64,000 bases of DNA. Origin: Symbiodinium microadriaticum (Eukaryota; Sar; Dinophyceae; Suessiales; Symbiodiniaceae). Shown piece after piece: positions 51,590-63,878 of the stretch. Numbering within the stretch: position 1 is the first letter of the stretch; each line of letters starts with the position of its first letter. A program made the position numbers and the translations under genes. The DNA is taken from assembly GCA_001939145.1 (NCBI GenBank), contig LSRX01001111.1, forward strand, positions 1 through 64,000, given 5' to 3'. The notes below the pieces were generated by a model, which searched no databases, was not told the DNA's origin, and saw only the letters and a list, made by a program, of their open reading frames with translations.

Positions 51590-54500
51590 CCCGTTGAAGT
51601 TCGCGATGTATGTCGCAGGAATCAACCAGTAATCTTCCGAGCATTCTTACATGAAGCGGCTGAACACTCTGACCTATTCCCTCATGCGAACTTCTATGTG
51701 GGACATCGGCATCTGCCGTGTGGAGACGAGCTTGATGATCTCTGAAGCCAAGAGTGTTCTTTTGCGTGCTTGCAGAGTGTGATGCCGATTCCGATTGTCC
51801 AGAACAAAGAAGACCAAGACTTCCCCAGGGCCTCGCTGGACGATTGGGACGAATCCAAGGCCAATAGCCCAGAAGGTTTCGGAGGGTCTTCACGGTGTCA
51901 AGATACTGGAGGAGGTGTCCGGAAGATGTCGAACCGCATGCTTCGCGTGTTCTTGTGATGCCAGGTGCTGTTCGTAGTTTCTTGTAAATGGTGGTTCAGT
52001 TTCAGAGTAAGGGTTCCTTCCGGACTGGCAATTGGGCGCGGGCCTGTAAGACTGCCTTGGCCATACTGCAGCCCGAACTACTACAAGGTTCACCACGAAG
52101 CCTTCCTCCGCGGCAGCCTCGGCATGGACACTGGCAGCCACGATCACCAAAGTCATGCATTCGGTCTCAGAAAGAAGGCCTTCGCGGGCTTGCAGCTGTG
52201 GCTTTCGCACCTTCTCATCTCCACAAGAATCGCAAGAACTGCAAAAATAGAGACATGAAGCTGGTCGGCTTCCAGATCGCAGGCAAGCCCAGTGGTCTGT
52301 GCTATATTTGAGGCATGCATGGCGGCACGGCAGACGCTATCAACAAGGAGGCGTTGGTCGCGGAGGCCACTTCAAGTGCCGTTGTGTTCCTACGCAATGG
52401 CTTTCTAATTTGCATTGAGTCATAACTTGTCATAACAATGTGGCCTATATACTGCGGGGGATCTACTGTTGACTGCCTGAAGTTCTGTGGACCGACAATG
52501 GGCTCAGTCTCGTCCTGTTCATATTGCAGCTTACTAAGCATAGCAACAGAACCTCGAGTGGTGCCAAGCCCTGTTACCCGAGCTTAACACCGGAGATGGA
52601 AGCCACGCTGTCAGCAGGTGAAGCACATCCAGCGATCCAGCGAGGATGGACGTGCCAAGTGGGGGCCTTTTGCATGGTATCAGGGCTTCATCGTCTAAAG
52701 GGCAGAACGTGTGTGAGCGATTGCCAGTGAGTGGCGTTCGGGTGAATCTGGGCTCGTCTTGTACTCTCCAACAACCAGCCAACAACGCTTGTGCATGGGA
52801 ACAAAAGTGGGGTCGAATCCATACATGTGTTGCATCCATGGCTGCGTGACATCAAATCGGGCGAGGTGCTGATGTATATCATGTGACGGCTTCGACGACT
52901 GCCTGGAACACATGGCAATAATCGTAGAAGGCGGCGAGGTCGGTATCTAAGGACAGGACCTGTCCGTGTTGCGGCCTTTGCCGGTAGGATCGTCCAGAAC
53001 AGCACAACTTGGAGAATTGAACTTGGGGAGTAGTACGAATACGAAGGTGGGAGCAGTTCTGCGACACCCTGCGCACAGCCAACCGCGATCCGGTGCGGCA
53101 CACTTCCGACACCTTGCCCTGGACTCGGCATGCAACACGCGCTCTTCTTGTGCCCGCCGTGCATTGCCGGACCGCCAAGGCGTGCTTTTGCGCAAGCCAT
53201 GAACTCAGAAACCGCCAGGAAAGTCACAGCAAGCACATGTGCAGTCTGTGACATAATTCAATTGCACGACAGTCCTTGTTGTTCCCGGCGAATGTTTTAT
53301 GTCGTTCTCGGCGACCGACAGTAGATTTCACGACGTACTGTAAGTTCTCAGGGCTACAAGAACGGCGAGAACTTGGACACTGTCGCCAACAATCTGGGTC
53401 GACCGGCTCAATCTTGCCATTGTCGAAGCCGCATAAGACCTCAATCCCGAAAAAGCACTTACTTCTTGACTCTGCATCTGCAAAGAGGTGCCACGCCGGC
53501 CCTACAGTAGGACTCAATTCGCGAGCCTGAGAAATCCGACTCGCTCAGGAAAGGATAGCCCTGTGGTCCGGATGCGCGGAGTTTTCTCCTCAGAGTTTGA
53601 GCATGAAAGGAATGCCTCATAAGGGCATAGTGCCTCACAGACGCAATCGTGGAGTGTCTCAGTGATGCAGGTCCGCTCCAGCACAGCACTGCATGGTACC
53701 GTACTCTGGTTCCACAAGCCAAGCTTACACTTGCAAGCCACACTTTTACTGGCCTTCGACATGCATTCATACATCTCCAGAACGCCCCCTCAGCACGACC
53801 CGAGCTGCTTCCCACAGACCCAAGCCCCGAGTTCCACAATTTGAAAGGTGCCATTCCAAGCGGGTGTGGAAGACATTCTCTATTTCCTGAGCGACTACAG
53901 CATCCGGGAGCATCCAGCCTCAGTTCTGCAAGGTGGTGGGGTCTTGGCATGTTTTGGCTCTTTCGGTGATAGTTGTGCAGAACATGTGAGGCTGCGGTCG
54001 GGGTTGCGGCTTGCTAACGTTCTGTGACGTCAGGCGAAAAACTGCGGATACGCAGGGCGAGAGAGCGAGAGAGAAGCTGCTTGTGAAGTTCTTCTAGCTC
54101 TGGTATGGGGCTGTCGGGGATGAGTGCCGCGAGACCCCTTGGCTGCTGCAGTACGTAGAAGCTCTGGCTGTAAACGCACAACAGTACTGATGCTCTTCGG
54201 AACCTCAACACATCCTCATTTATGAAGCCTTGGATAAGGCGCACTGCCTCAGCAGTCCACAGTTGTGAACCTTCTGTAACGTTAGGGGCTTTCCCTTTTC
54301 TAGTTTCATGTTTTGTCGCTACCAGAGTTTGTGCGAACTGAGACGTGGACTGGCGTAGTAGCTGTGCCTGTGTGATGTTGTACTCCCTCATGCACCTGGC
54401 CTTGCACGGCATGACGGGAAAGGGATGTTGTGCTTGCCCTGCCACTCCATTTGACACGAACAGGGGTGCTCGTTCTCGTGATTTGTTTGTTCATACGCTC

Positions 54501-55560
54501 TCGGTTGCTGCTTCATGTTGCGCCATAGAGATATAGTGATATAGAGTGGAATCACGTGGCAAGGTAGTGGGACTGAGATGCAATCGGGGATGTAATGTTA
54601 CCCTCTGTTTTGGAGTACTTGTGTTTCGCCAGAGTTCATCTGAGAGCATGCAGAGCGCATATTTTGGCAATGGGAAGTTAAGAAATTACGACCCCTTTGC
54701 ACCTGGTAGTGGTGTAGTAAAGCATAGCTACCTTGTACCCCTAGGCTAGTGCGCGTAGGCTGTCTGAGTGTATGTTTCACCTAGTGAGTTCTGATGTAAC
54801 TTGGCTCAAGGCATGACTAGAAAAAGAGTGCTAAGTACCGTTCTCTGCGGTAGGCCTCTGTGTTGGTTGTGTCTTGTTCGTTTAACTTGGGAAGCCCCTT
54901 TCGATGTTCATTGACTTTTCTATGGGACGCTTTTTGAGGGTCATTTCTCCTGTGGTCAGAGGTTTCCCTTTTTGTCAATGTTGTGGCGGCTCTGCCGTCG
55001 CAGCCTTTTCCCTGAAAGCGTCCCCATACCATCTTCATATGGGGGTCGCTCCTCCGCCTGCGAAAGAAGAGGTGGTTAGTGTGCAGGGTTGGAGCGTGAA
55101 CAGCCAGACGACTCTGGTTGCCACCTGGCCTACAGACCACTTCCATCAACACGTAAACGGCGCCTAAGGCGCAGGTCTGGCAGGCTCAGCAAAGACAGAC
55201 CCTCGCTTTCGCAAAACCAGAAGCAGGCAGCACGAGAGACTCTCGCAGGAGCGGTTTCAGCTATTGAAGCTAAGGCAGGGAAGGCGTTCGTGCCCCGGAT
55301 TAGTAGTCAAGACATGCGTGGCCAAAGATTGCATGTTGTTTCCTAGATGTAGAAGGCTGAAGATCGTGAGATAATGGAGTCCAAGCTTATCACAGCAGCC
55401 AGCAGCTAATTCTCAGCGGCGTGATCCCCGTACTTGTGGCACACATTTACTCGGGGTGGGAGGGGTAAACTTCGGGCATGTTTCCTGCTCTTGGCCGCGA
55501 CTTTGGAGAAGTCTCTTCACTTTGCCCCAACGTGAGTGGAGGTTTAGGGCGGTTCGCCGA
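51590..55560. other. Long interval between RRM 3 and RRM 4
   Basis: About 4 kb without a recognisable domain. Short open frames exist on both strands. It is probably a large intron or introns with some unrecognised linker exons. TTGGCTCAAG at 54801-54810 and its complement at ~50983-50992 match the spliced-leader 3' end but are too short to trust. Confidence 0.35.
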
Positions 55561-55565
55561 GGCAC

Positions 55566-55900
55566 GACATCACTTTCATGAAGAGGCCTGACGGCCGGCA
55601 CATGGGCGAGGCTCTCATCGCCCAGCACGCGGGCGTCGTGCAAGAGTGGGACATCAGTTGCCATGCTCTTGTGCCTGCAAGACTGTGAGCTTCTGCGAAG
55701 AGTGCTCCTTGGGCAGGCGATCGTCGTGTTTCCCAATGCCCAGCTCGCTCAAAAGGCATTAGCTCACCGCTCAGACGAAGTAGAGCACCCTGAAAGCAAG
55801 CCTCTTGAACACGTTTCGGGTCATCGAGTGATGTCGGGTGCGAGGATGAGAAGCAGCGCCAGGAGATCCAGGGCCGTTATATCGAGCTCTTCAGGCGTCT
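55566..55900 (+). CDS. Quasi-RRM 4 exons
   Basis: DITFMKRPDGRHMGEA (~55566-55613), IVVFPNAQLAQKALAHR (~55719-55770) and EDEKQRQEIQGRYIELFRRL (~55844-55900) reproduce the second half of RRM 3 in the same three-exon layout. The first half (RNP2 and helix 1) should lie upstream; VVRGFPF near 54953 is a weak candidate. This is the last RRM found in the window. Confidence 0.7.
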
Positions 55901-55904
55901 GAAG

Positions 55905-58780
55905 ATCTCTGGAAGCTCTTCGAGCTTTTCCGTGCCAAATGCGGCTGCATGTGCAGGTCGAGCCACGGTGAGCTTGAGGAGTGCCGAACGTCGAGGCTCC
56001 CAGGAACACTCAGTGTCTGGTGTAAATGGCCCTGCACCTCTCGGCAGACCTCGGCACGTTGCTGAGGATGACGCACATGCCGCCGGCACCGCGCAACGCA
56101 GCAAAGGATGCTGCAGCTGTCGCCTTAGCCAACTTGTTTTTTTGCCGAGTGCGAGTTGTCATTCGATGGCACTCGCATGCGAGAGGGCTGGCATGCAAGG
56201 CGTGTTTTCTCACCCGCTGAGGTTCAATGACACTGCCATGCCAGTTTAGGCTAACCTGCCAACGTATTCAGCACTGAAGTCTGTTCTCCTTCCCACACCA
56301 TGTGCTCACATCTGCTGTCACCACATCACAAGTGCACAGCGACAACAACTGTCTCACAAGTCAGTGTTTCAGACCCCTGATGCCCAGGGTTGGACCGGCA
56401 CGCCGAACGCAGGCAGCCGCTAATATTTGATGGGTGATTGCGGGCCCTCGCATGCAGATGTCGAGATCTTGGAATTCTGCCCGTAGAAAATTCTAAATCC
56501 GCTAAATCAGGTTGGGCTCCGGACTGGGGTGCCTGGGGCTGGGGTCCCAGCTTTTGAGCACGCGAAGATCCTCTGCCCTGCCCCCAACGGACTCCAGAAC
56601 TCGCTTTCGAGCAAGGTGAGGTATCGACCGACCCCTCCTGGGGGGCCAAGGGAGGCGCCATGCCCGCTGCGGGTACCGGGCTCCTCCGGCATGTGCTTCT
56701 GAGTGCTTGGGGGAAGCTTGAGGGTTCACATTCTCATGTTCTACACAAGCTGTGGCTGTACAAATCTATAGTCAGTGCATTGATTTTCAGTTTCTACAGC
56801 TGCCAGGTATAATTGGGCGACCAGCGGCAAAGGCCCATCGAGCCAGAGTTCTGCAATAGCTGCACTAGTGCTTTCTGGGCTTCGGGCAGGACTTCGGACG
56901 CTACGCAACACCCGCCTTCTGTCAACGATAGATAGCTTACTTAAGAGCACCGGATTGCGAGCTTAGTTGCATACCTGTGAACTGCCCCGCTGTTGCAGGA
57001 CTCTTTGGCCCGTCTGCAGGCTTCCGTGATTCGGCGTGAATTGCAGAAACTGCTGGTCCTTTTGCTTCCGAGTGTCGTTTGCTTTGCATGGAGCTCTGTA
57101 CCATCGGAAAGTTGATGCGACGTAGCGGAAGCTCTGCAAACTTGTCCAAAGCCTCTCAGTGCCTAGCATGGCCTCTCGTCAGGAGGTAGGAGGTGTCTGG
57201 CACCGGACGCACCAATATTGTCCAATCGAGAATGCCAGAGTGTTACGCACTGTCCAAGACTGATACCAGGTGGAGCTGGACCATACGCGAGACAGTGACC
57301 CAGCAACTGTCAGGACCGCCCACCTTGAAGTGTGGCCCAACTTCGGATGCCTTGATCGTTTTGTGGCAGGAGCTGTCCACCTCCCAACCATGCATCAAGG
57401 GATTCCCTCCAGTGAGGATGGGATCTTGCATTGGAGCTGGGAAAAGCAGCCAGGTTGTTTTCCTCGAGCTCGGAGGTCGGAGCAACGAGCTCAAAGCGTA
57501 GTGTAGGGCGCTCGGGCGCACGAACTCGGCAGAAGCTCCAAGCAGTGAGCCCATCCAGTTCAAAAAGTGTTCGGGGCTTCTCTTTGCTGTATCATGTCTC
57601 CGCTCTACAAGTGGCAAGCTTGTCCTTGGCAGGTCAAGCCGAACGGAGGCCCCACTTCCGTCTCACGTCGAGGGTTGGACTCAACTTCAATGTTCGTGCT
57701 CAGACCGCGACGTGGTCACCATCACTTTCGGAACTGGAGAGATCAGCGGAATCTTCATGAAGGAAGGTCTGCTGTAGTACCTCTGAGAAGGTAGCTTTCC
57801 GGAGGGAGTATTGGCGAGTATCCATTCCATCCTTCGACCAAGCTAGGTATCAGGGTTTTGGTACGTACATGCATGGTGTCTCGCCTTTGCAAGCTTGCTG
57901 TGGCAGCGTGCCAATTCGGTTCGGAGGTTGCTGTTGTCAGGGACTTCAAAACGGCACCACCAATGGCAAAGATCAACCAACGGCCATCCAGACTTCCACA
58001 TCCCATGCCAGGAAAAGACTCTGTCCGTGACAAAAAGCGCAAAAGTCAGCAAGCATCCGATCTCTTTAGATTGAGCTTCCGTTTGTGGGTTGCCAATGGC
58101 GACATGCTGTGTGACAGAGATGGAACCAGCGCCGCTTATGACGAAACACCAGTCTATAAGCAGCCTGTCCACTCATGATCTTGGCGCTCCGAGCGACGAG
58201 CTCCTCCGCAAGTCCTGCGACCACTCAGCCTTCCGACTGGTGGCTCCCAGGATGCTCGGCTGCCAAGAAACGGCCGGTAGTTGCGGAAGTAGTTTTGCTG
58301 GCTGAGTTTTTGCCAGACATTGTGAAGGATACTGGACGAATGTGCCAATCTTGGTGCGAGAAGCATGCCGCTGCAAGCCCTCCGGAGTCGCACGATGCGC
58401 ACGACGCCCACACACCGGAGTCGTGTTGCCGCAAGCATGCCAATCCAGGCTTTGCAGCGAAGCATGGGCACCACAGCCTTTGATCCTTTCCATTGCTATC
58501 ATAGGAGAGATTCCATCGTGTGCTCTGAGCCGCCTCCGACCTCACCTCACTTTGATGAGATTGCTGTGACACAAATCATGTCCAACGATTTCGAAGTGGA
58601 CGAAGATGGCTTGCTCCATCTGGACGGCGAGGATGCTCTTGTGAGGAAGGCTTCCAGCAGGATCGACGAGACTGGAACGCAGACATCCAGCGCTCTCTGG
58701 AAGGACTTGCTGTAGAGCCAGTGGAGACCTCTTAACAAGACAGCCAGAAGAAGCATGAAATCTCGTGTGTTACTTGTAGC
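55905..58780. other. Region between the RRM gene and the HAD gene
   Basis: No domain was identified. 58560-58714 on + encodes MSNDFEVDEDGLLHLDGEDA...ALWKDLL with a TAG stop and may be the last exon of an unknown gene, about 80 nt before HAD coding begins. The rest is unassigned. Confidence 0.35.
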
Positions 58781-58789
58781 AGCAGGACC

Positions 58790-60353
58790 CGGAGCAAGGA
58801 GTGATTCTTGTCGACTGGGACGACACTCTCTTCGCCACCACCTGGCTTGCTGGAAAGAGCGAGTTCAAGTCTTGGCAGCGGGAATGGGTCTCGGGGGCAC
58901 CGCCAAAGTTGTCGGAAGAGGATGCACGCGACCTGGCGGAGCTGGACAAAGCCGCTCGGGCCTTTCTCTGCGCCGCCTCTGCCCTGGGTCAGGCCCTGTC
59001 GTCCCACGTCTTCTCTCTCTCTGCTGTGCACGGCTTCCCCAAAACCCCAAGCCCCAAGCTCTACGTAAAGTTTTTAACATTCGCCAGCCGCCCAACTGCC
59101 CCCAAAGCGAGAGGTCGTTTGCGTCACACTCTCCCGGACGCCCTGGCAGCACAACACCATGAACCTTGCTTGCATTGGATTCGCGGGGTCAGGCTATACA
59201 GATCATCAATCGACCTTGACTGCGAGGAGTCATGAACGCCTTAGTACTTGCCCTACCGTCCATATTCATGGCCAAAATGCCCAGCAAAGAGTTGGAGCTG
59301 TTGTAGCTTTAGCTTTCCATTCCTGCGGGTCCTGGGTGTGTGTGTAGAAATCCCGAGGTCAAGCACCGAAGCCCTTATCAGAAAGGAACCCCCGACGAAC
59401 AGCTCCGAGGAAGGCCTTCATGCCCGAACTCGCCAAAGCATGGGAAGAAGCAGGTGGGCTTGGCAGGGCTTGGCTTTTATTTCGTCTTTGCTTCATGCTG
59501 ATGCCAAGCTCGGGTGTTCCAGGTGTGGAGGTGATCTACGCCAGTGAGGTGATGCTTCGGCGGCATTCTTCAGGCCATCAGCAAAGCGAAACGAGCGAAG
59601 AGAGCATGGTAAGAGCAGAATGTATGTATTGGGCAACAGGCGGCGGCGAATGCCGCCACGCCTCTGGGCCGGGTCTGGTCGAGCAAGAAGTGGACTTGGC
59701 TGAAAACGTCAGGGTTTTGTCAAACTTTGTTCTTTTAAAGACTTGTTGCTGCTGTGAGGCTTTGAGGATCCGCTTTGGGTCTTGTAAAGATATGACATAC
59801 AGGAATGCGGATGCCTCGCGATTCTGTCGGCAGGGAGGTTTCTTTCAGACTCTCCTTCAGAGTTTGTGCTGCGCTCGAAGGGCACAGGAGTTTCGAGGAA
59901 CCGTGCTCAAAATCGGAGTAAATTGGGGAAAGTAGACGAGTCTGATCGGAAGCAGAGGTAATCCTCATGGGCCAGTCAATCAAGAAGAAAGAGACGGCGA
60001 TGAGGCGGGTCATCAACAAAATCTATGGAAAAGGGAGCTGGAAGAATGTGGTCAGCATCGGAGACGGCGAGGCCGAGTTCAACGCACTGCGGGACATCTC
60101 CTTCAAACACACCAACCCAACGAGTGGTGTGACTGGCAGCCAAAAGCGCTTCCGTATGAAGGCCGTGCAGATGTTGGATTCCCCAACCTGTAATGAACTG
60201 ACAACGCAGCTACAGATCCTTCAGGCCTGGATGCCAGCCCTGATGCACTTGGACGATGATTTTTTCCTGACCCTTAGCGATGGTGAGGAGGACATCCTTG
60301 CCATGCACAACATCCTCCTTGAGCGCCTCGAAGGCCAAGGCCAAACGAGCTGA
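58790..60353 (+). CDS. HAD-like phosphatase, multi-exon
   Basis: Exon 1 (~58790-59000) has the HAD motif I as VDWDDTLF (DxDxT) followed by TTWLAGKSEFKSWQREW and LAELDKAARAFLCAASALG. Downstream exons carry KAFMPELAKAWEEAG (~59412-59455) and VEVIYASEVMLRRHS (~59527-59570). The last exon (~59967-60353) encodes SIKKKETAMRRVINKIYGKG, WKNVVSIGDGEAEFNALRDI with the GDGEAE acidic motif, and CNELTTQLQILQAWMPALMH, ending TGA at 60351-60353. HAD enzymes are Asp-nucleophile, Mg-dependent phosphohydrolases; the substrate cannot be told. Middle exons with motif II are not confidently found. Confidence 0.7.
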
Positions 60354-60900
60354 GGTGTTCCGGCCAAGTGCCATGTGCCACAACTAGTAGGGCTTCGCAA
60401 GAACCCTGCCTGATCCCTGCGCCTTCCTGCCAGCAGCGCGGCTGGCGTCATTCACGAAAGCCCTTTTTTAGTGCTGGGGAGGCTTTGACCGGAAAGTAAC
60501 GCGAGGAGCCAAGACTTCAAAGCAATTTATCCTGCATTTCATCAGAAGCCCCTTCGGCTGGCTTCACTTTCAGAATTTCCAACCCTTTGGGCCCGCGTTA
60601 CCCTTTCGCGACTCGAGTCGCCACACTACACCGTACCTAGCTTCGTTGTACAGACGGGTTACGTGGGTCTCTTAACCTGTGGAGGCCACTGGCGCACTCT
60701 CAAGTGCACCAGTCAGGTCACCAGCGGGTTCGTGACACAATTCTTTACGGTTTACAGCGCGGCTGCCGGCGCCTCTAGCCCGCTTGGGAGAGAGCACCAC
60801 AGAGTACTCTGTCGCTATGCATGCATACCGCATACACAGAGTTTATTCGCGCTCTAGGAGTAAGGCGTCAGTCAGGTTCATGTTTCTACGTTTCTACGTC
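60354..60900. other. Intergenic sequence after the HAD gene
   Basis: No supported coding frame; nothing notable. Confidence 0.4.
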
Positions 60901-60924
60901 TACAGCAAACATGTATGACATGCA

Positions 60925-61260
60925 TGTATCTGTCTGTCTGCCTGTCTGTACGCGTACATGCGGATGTACCCGTTTTTGCAGGTTCGTGCGATGTGTGTAT
61001 GTAACACTGTATGTATGCATGCACACATGCATCTGCGTGCATGTATGTGTATGTATGTATGTATGTATGTATGCATGCATGCATGCATGCATGCATCTAT
61101 GTATGTTTGTATGTATGCAGATATGTGCGCACGTGCGTACTTGCGTATGTACGTACGGATGTCTGTCTGCCTGTCTGCCTGTTTGTCTGTCTGTCTGATG
61201 TAACTATATATGCATGCATGTGTGTGATGTACATGTATGTTTGCATGCATGCCTGTGTTT
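60925..61260. repeat. ATGT/ATGC and CTGT tetranucleotide microsatellite
   Basis: Runs of GTAT (61041-61071), GCAT (61072-61096) and CTGT/CTGC (61161-61198) grade into each other. The Cys/Met/Val-rich open frames covering it on both strands are repeat artefacts. Confidence 0.95.
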
Positions 61261-61439
61261 GTGTATATTACCTACATGTGTACATATATGTATTGACACA
61301 TATCTACGCACACCCAAACACACTCGTGTATACAATCGTACAAGCGAACGAACAAACGTACGCATGTACTGTAGATGCAACATGTGTATGTAGTCCGCGG
61401 CGGATAGATGCATACGTGAGTGCACGAGTTCATGCATAT

Positions 61440-63296
61440 CTACTGTGCACAAGAGAAAAAACACTTGTGCACAATGACGGTGGCGCTCTACAGATTCACG
61501 GGCACTGCCCTGGAGCTGGGATCGAATCGCTGCGCTTGGACAACCACACAGCAGATCTGCACTCCCAGAGCCCAGTCGCTGCAGTCAGCTGCGGATACTC
61601 TCTCCAGAACTGGAGGGTTTTCCAGTTTCATCAGCGTTTCAATGGCCTATAGACTCGCGACTTCGGAGTGCCCGAGGAAAGCTTGGAGCATCGAAGCCCC
61701 CCAATGCGTGAGTTTGAAGGCATCGAGACTTCGGTTGCCTTTGCTCGAAGCAGAAGTGGCAGTCGCAGGACCACATTTGCCTCGGCGACATCTGCACCCA
61801 CGGCAATTTCATCTCGGTCACCGAGGCACAGTCAACAAATTACATCAGGATTGAATCAAGGTTTCCTTAGTGGGAGGCTGGCTGCAAACAGGCGACGGCA
61901 ACCTCACACGCTAAAGTTGATAAAGTTGTTTGGGCCGCCCTGACCGCGAACCCTTGCACAGTCCACGCATGGGGAGTTGCATACCCGAGGAGGTATCGAT
62001 ATTGGGTGATACTGGTAGTTGTTGCATGAAGAGTCGATGAGGTGTTAATACAACCAGGCACCCACTGGTGCAGAGCTCACGTCTGTGGGATGAGCAAGCA
62101 AGACTTATTCAGGGTATGATATGCCATGATTCATGTCCACCTATTTGTAAACGATCCACCATCTTCTACACTCGTACTGGCTGCAGGAGACGGAGCAGCC
62201 ATTTAGCCTGGTACCCTTCGATGGCATCTTCGGGTGGCGCTGCTACAAGAGCTCTGGGTGGGCTTCGGGGGCTATCTCATGTCAACTCGTCGCTTGGGAT
62301 TCGGAATTGCCAGATTGTCAGCAATATGCGGTCTTCGTGTCAATCCTTTTTTTCCCCGTCGGCTGCCATGCTTTTGGCTGGTCTGGGGAGGCTTCGTAGC
62401 GCACCGGAGCGGCAGTAATATAGACGGCGTGGACTCGTCCTTATGAACTTGATGATGTTCTTTGACCTTTGCCCGGTGGCCTCAGTGGAGGTGTTTTGCA
62501 CTTGCGATGCCCTTGCTGGTGGCAATGGAAATCTTGTGTTCGACTCTGGTAGATTTTCACTCATGGGCGTGCATTCTGCAAACCTTGCTGACTGGGAAGC
62601 ACCTTTTCACGACATAGTCGTCCAAGCTGGCCGAACATGTGGCTCTTCAGTGCGAGGGGACGGTGTGACGACCTATGCTTCCTGTTCTCGGATGCCGGCA
62701 TTCCCCGTAGGGTTGATCAGCTTGGCTTTGAGGCACCCCGCCCCAGGTCCTCGCGCGCAGCCAGCAGGGTTCAACTTGTGTTGCCTGGTCTGCTGCCTTT
62801 GTTGCAGTCAGTGTTGTGGGTTCTGTTGATGCCGCCATCATATGGGATATGCCAAGCCTGCCTTGCCCTAGCATTGTACGCGCTGCCCTTGCTGTCCGAG
62901 CCCAAACAGGTAGGTCCCTCGAGGCCCACGCAGAAAAGGACAAAGACTCCAAACGTGGGGCAACAACAGGGAACAGGGGCAAAGGTGGCAGGGGCACAAC
63001 TGCCCCAAAGCCAACGTGCACTTTCCATGGTCCTCCATGCCTGATAATGAAAAGGAATATTAAAGGGCTTTGATCCCCATAGACCCCAATAAGGAAGGCT
63101 TCCTTTTTGTTGTGGCAATAGCCCGGGACATGGATGCAAGGGGGAGACACAGGGAACAGGGATTTAGATACAAAAAAGAACCTCCGCATCATTCCGCATT
63201 TGCCAAGTAGTACGTAGAGCTGCCAGACCTAATCCAGAACCCTGTGCTGATCACCACGCCGGCTCTTCTCTGTTTCCCTTGTGGCATTGCTGAGTC
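61440..63296. other. Unassigned region with possible exons
   Basis: 61470-61640, 62443-62640 and 62650-62910 on + contain coding-like stretches (for example LVFDSGRFSLMGVHSANLAD near 62530 and a hydrophobic VQLVLPGLLPLLQSVLWVLL near 62770 that could be a membrane segment, followed by SEPKQ|GTAGGT). No family was recognised, and frames cannot be joined confidently. Confidence 0.3.
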
Positions 63297-63878
63297 ATGA
63301 CAAAAACCCGATGGCTTCGCTGCCCAGTTGCACCGGCTTTCGCAGTGTTGTGCGATTTTCAGGTTGGGGCTGCCGCAAATGTCGCAGGCGCCACACTTCA
63401 ATGTAGCTGGCTCGGAGGTCTTTGGGTCAGCTTGTCAGGCATGCATGCAACGGGGGCTCACGCATTCTCACGACAGCACGTTACGCGATGGAGGTCAGGG
63501 TTGAGGTGCAGCGCATCGAGCTCAGACCTGAGACTGGCTTGCAAGGTGCTGGATTGCATGATCCGAGACAAGGAGCGGGCAACTGCTGAACTTCCCAAAT
63601 CGCTGCAGTGCCAGCTTGGTTGCGACGTGCGTTTCGAATTTCTGAAGGTTCTGAAGAAGAACTTGTTTTCTGTATTCCTGGCTGCCGACGATCGCGACGA
63701 AAGCGAAATATCCTTTGGGGAGTGCAGGCCTGAGATGGCTCCACTGTGTTGGGAACTTGACAGAATGCGAATATGGTGGGCGCCATCACGGAGATGTTGC
63801 CTGAAGCACACGGCCAGCGTTGCTGCGAGATTCAGTAGACTTTTCAAATCCTCCCGAAGCCTCAAGGTTCAAGAGTGA
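63297..63878 (+). CDS. Hypothetical protein or exon, up to 193 aa
   Basis: ATG-to-TGA open frame. The second half (~63510-63770) reads like real protein: LRLACKVLDCMIRDKERATA, CQLGCDVRFEFLKVLKKNLF, then acidic and aromatic residues. The first half is Cys/Ala-rich and less convincing. No domain was recognised. In this genome a single long frame is more likely to contain one exon than a whole gene. Confidence 0.3.
   Translation: MTKTRWLRCPVAPAFAVLCDFQVGAAANVAGATLQCSWLGGLWVSLSGMHATGAHAFSRQHVTRWRSGLRCSASSSDLRLACKVLDCMIRDKERATAELPKSLQCQLGCDVRFEFLKVLKKNLFSVFLAADDRDESEISFGECRPEMAPLCWELDRMRIWWAPSRRCCLKHTASVAARFSRLFKSSRSLKVQE

Noticed and set aside
54801-54810. TTGGCTCAAG on + (and its complement at about 50983-50992) as further spliced-leader relics
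   Set aside because: Single 10-mers without tandem copies or neighbouring retrogene features. Chance is possible.
60878-61652. Met/Cys/Val-rich and Ala/Cys/His-rich ORFs
   Set aside because: Translations of ATGT/ATGC/CTGT repeats.
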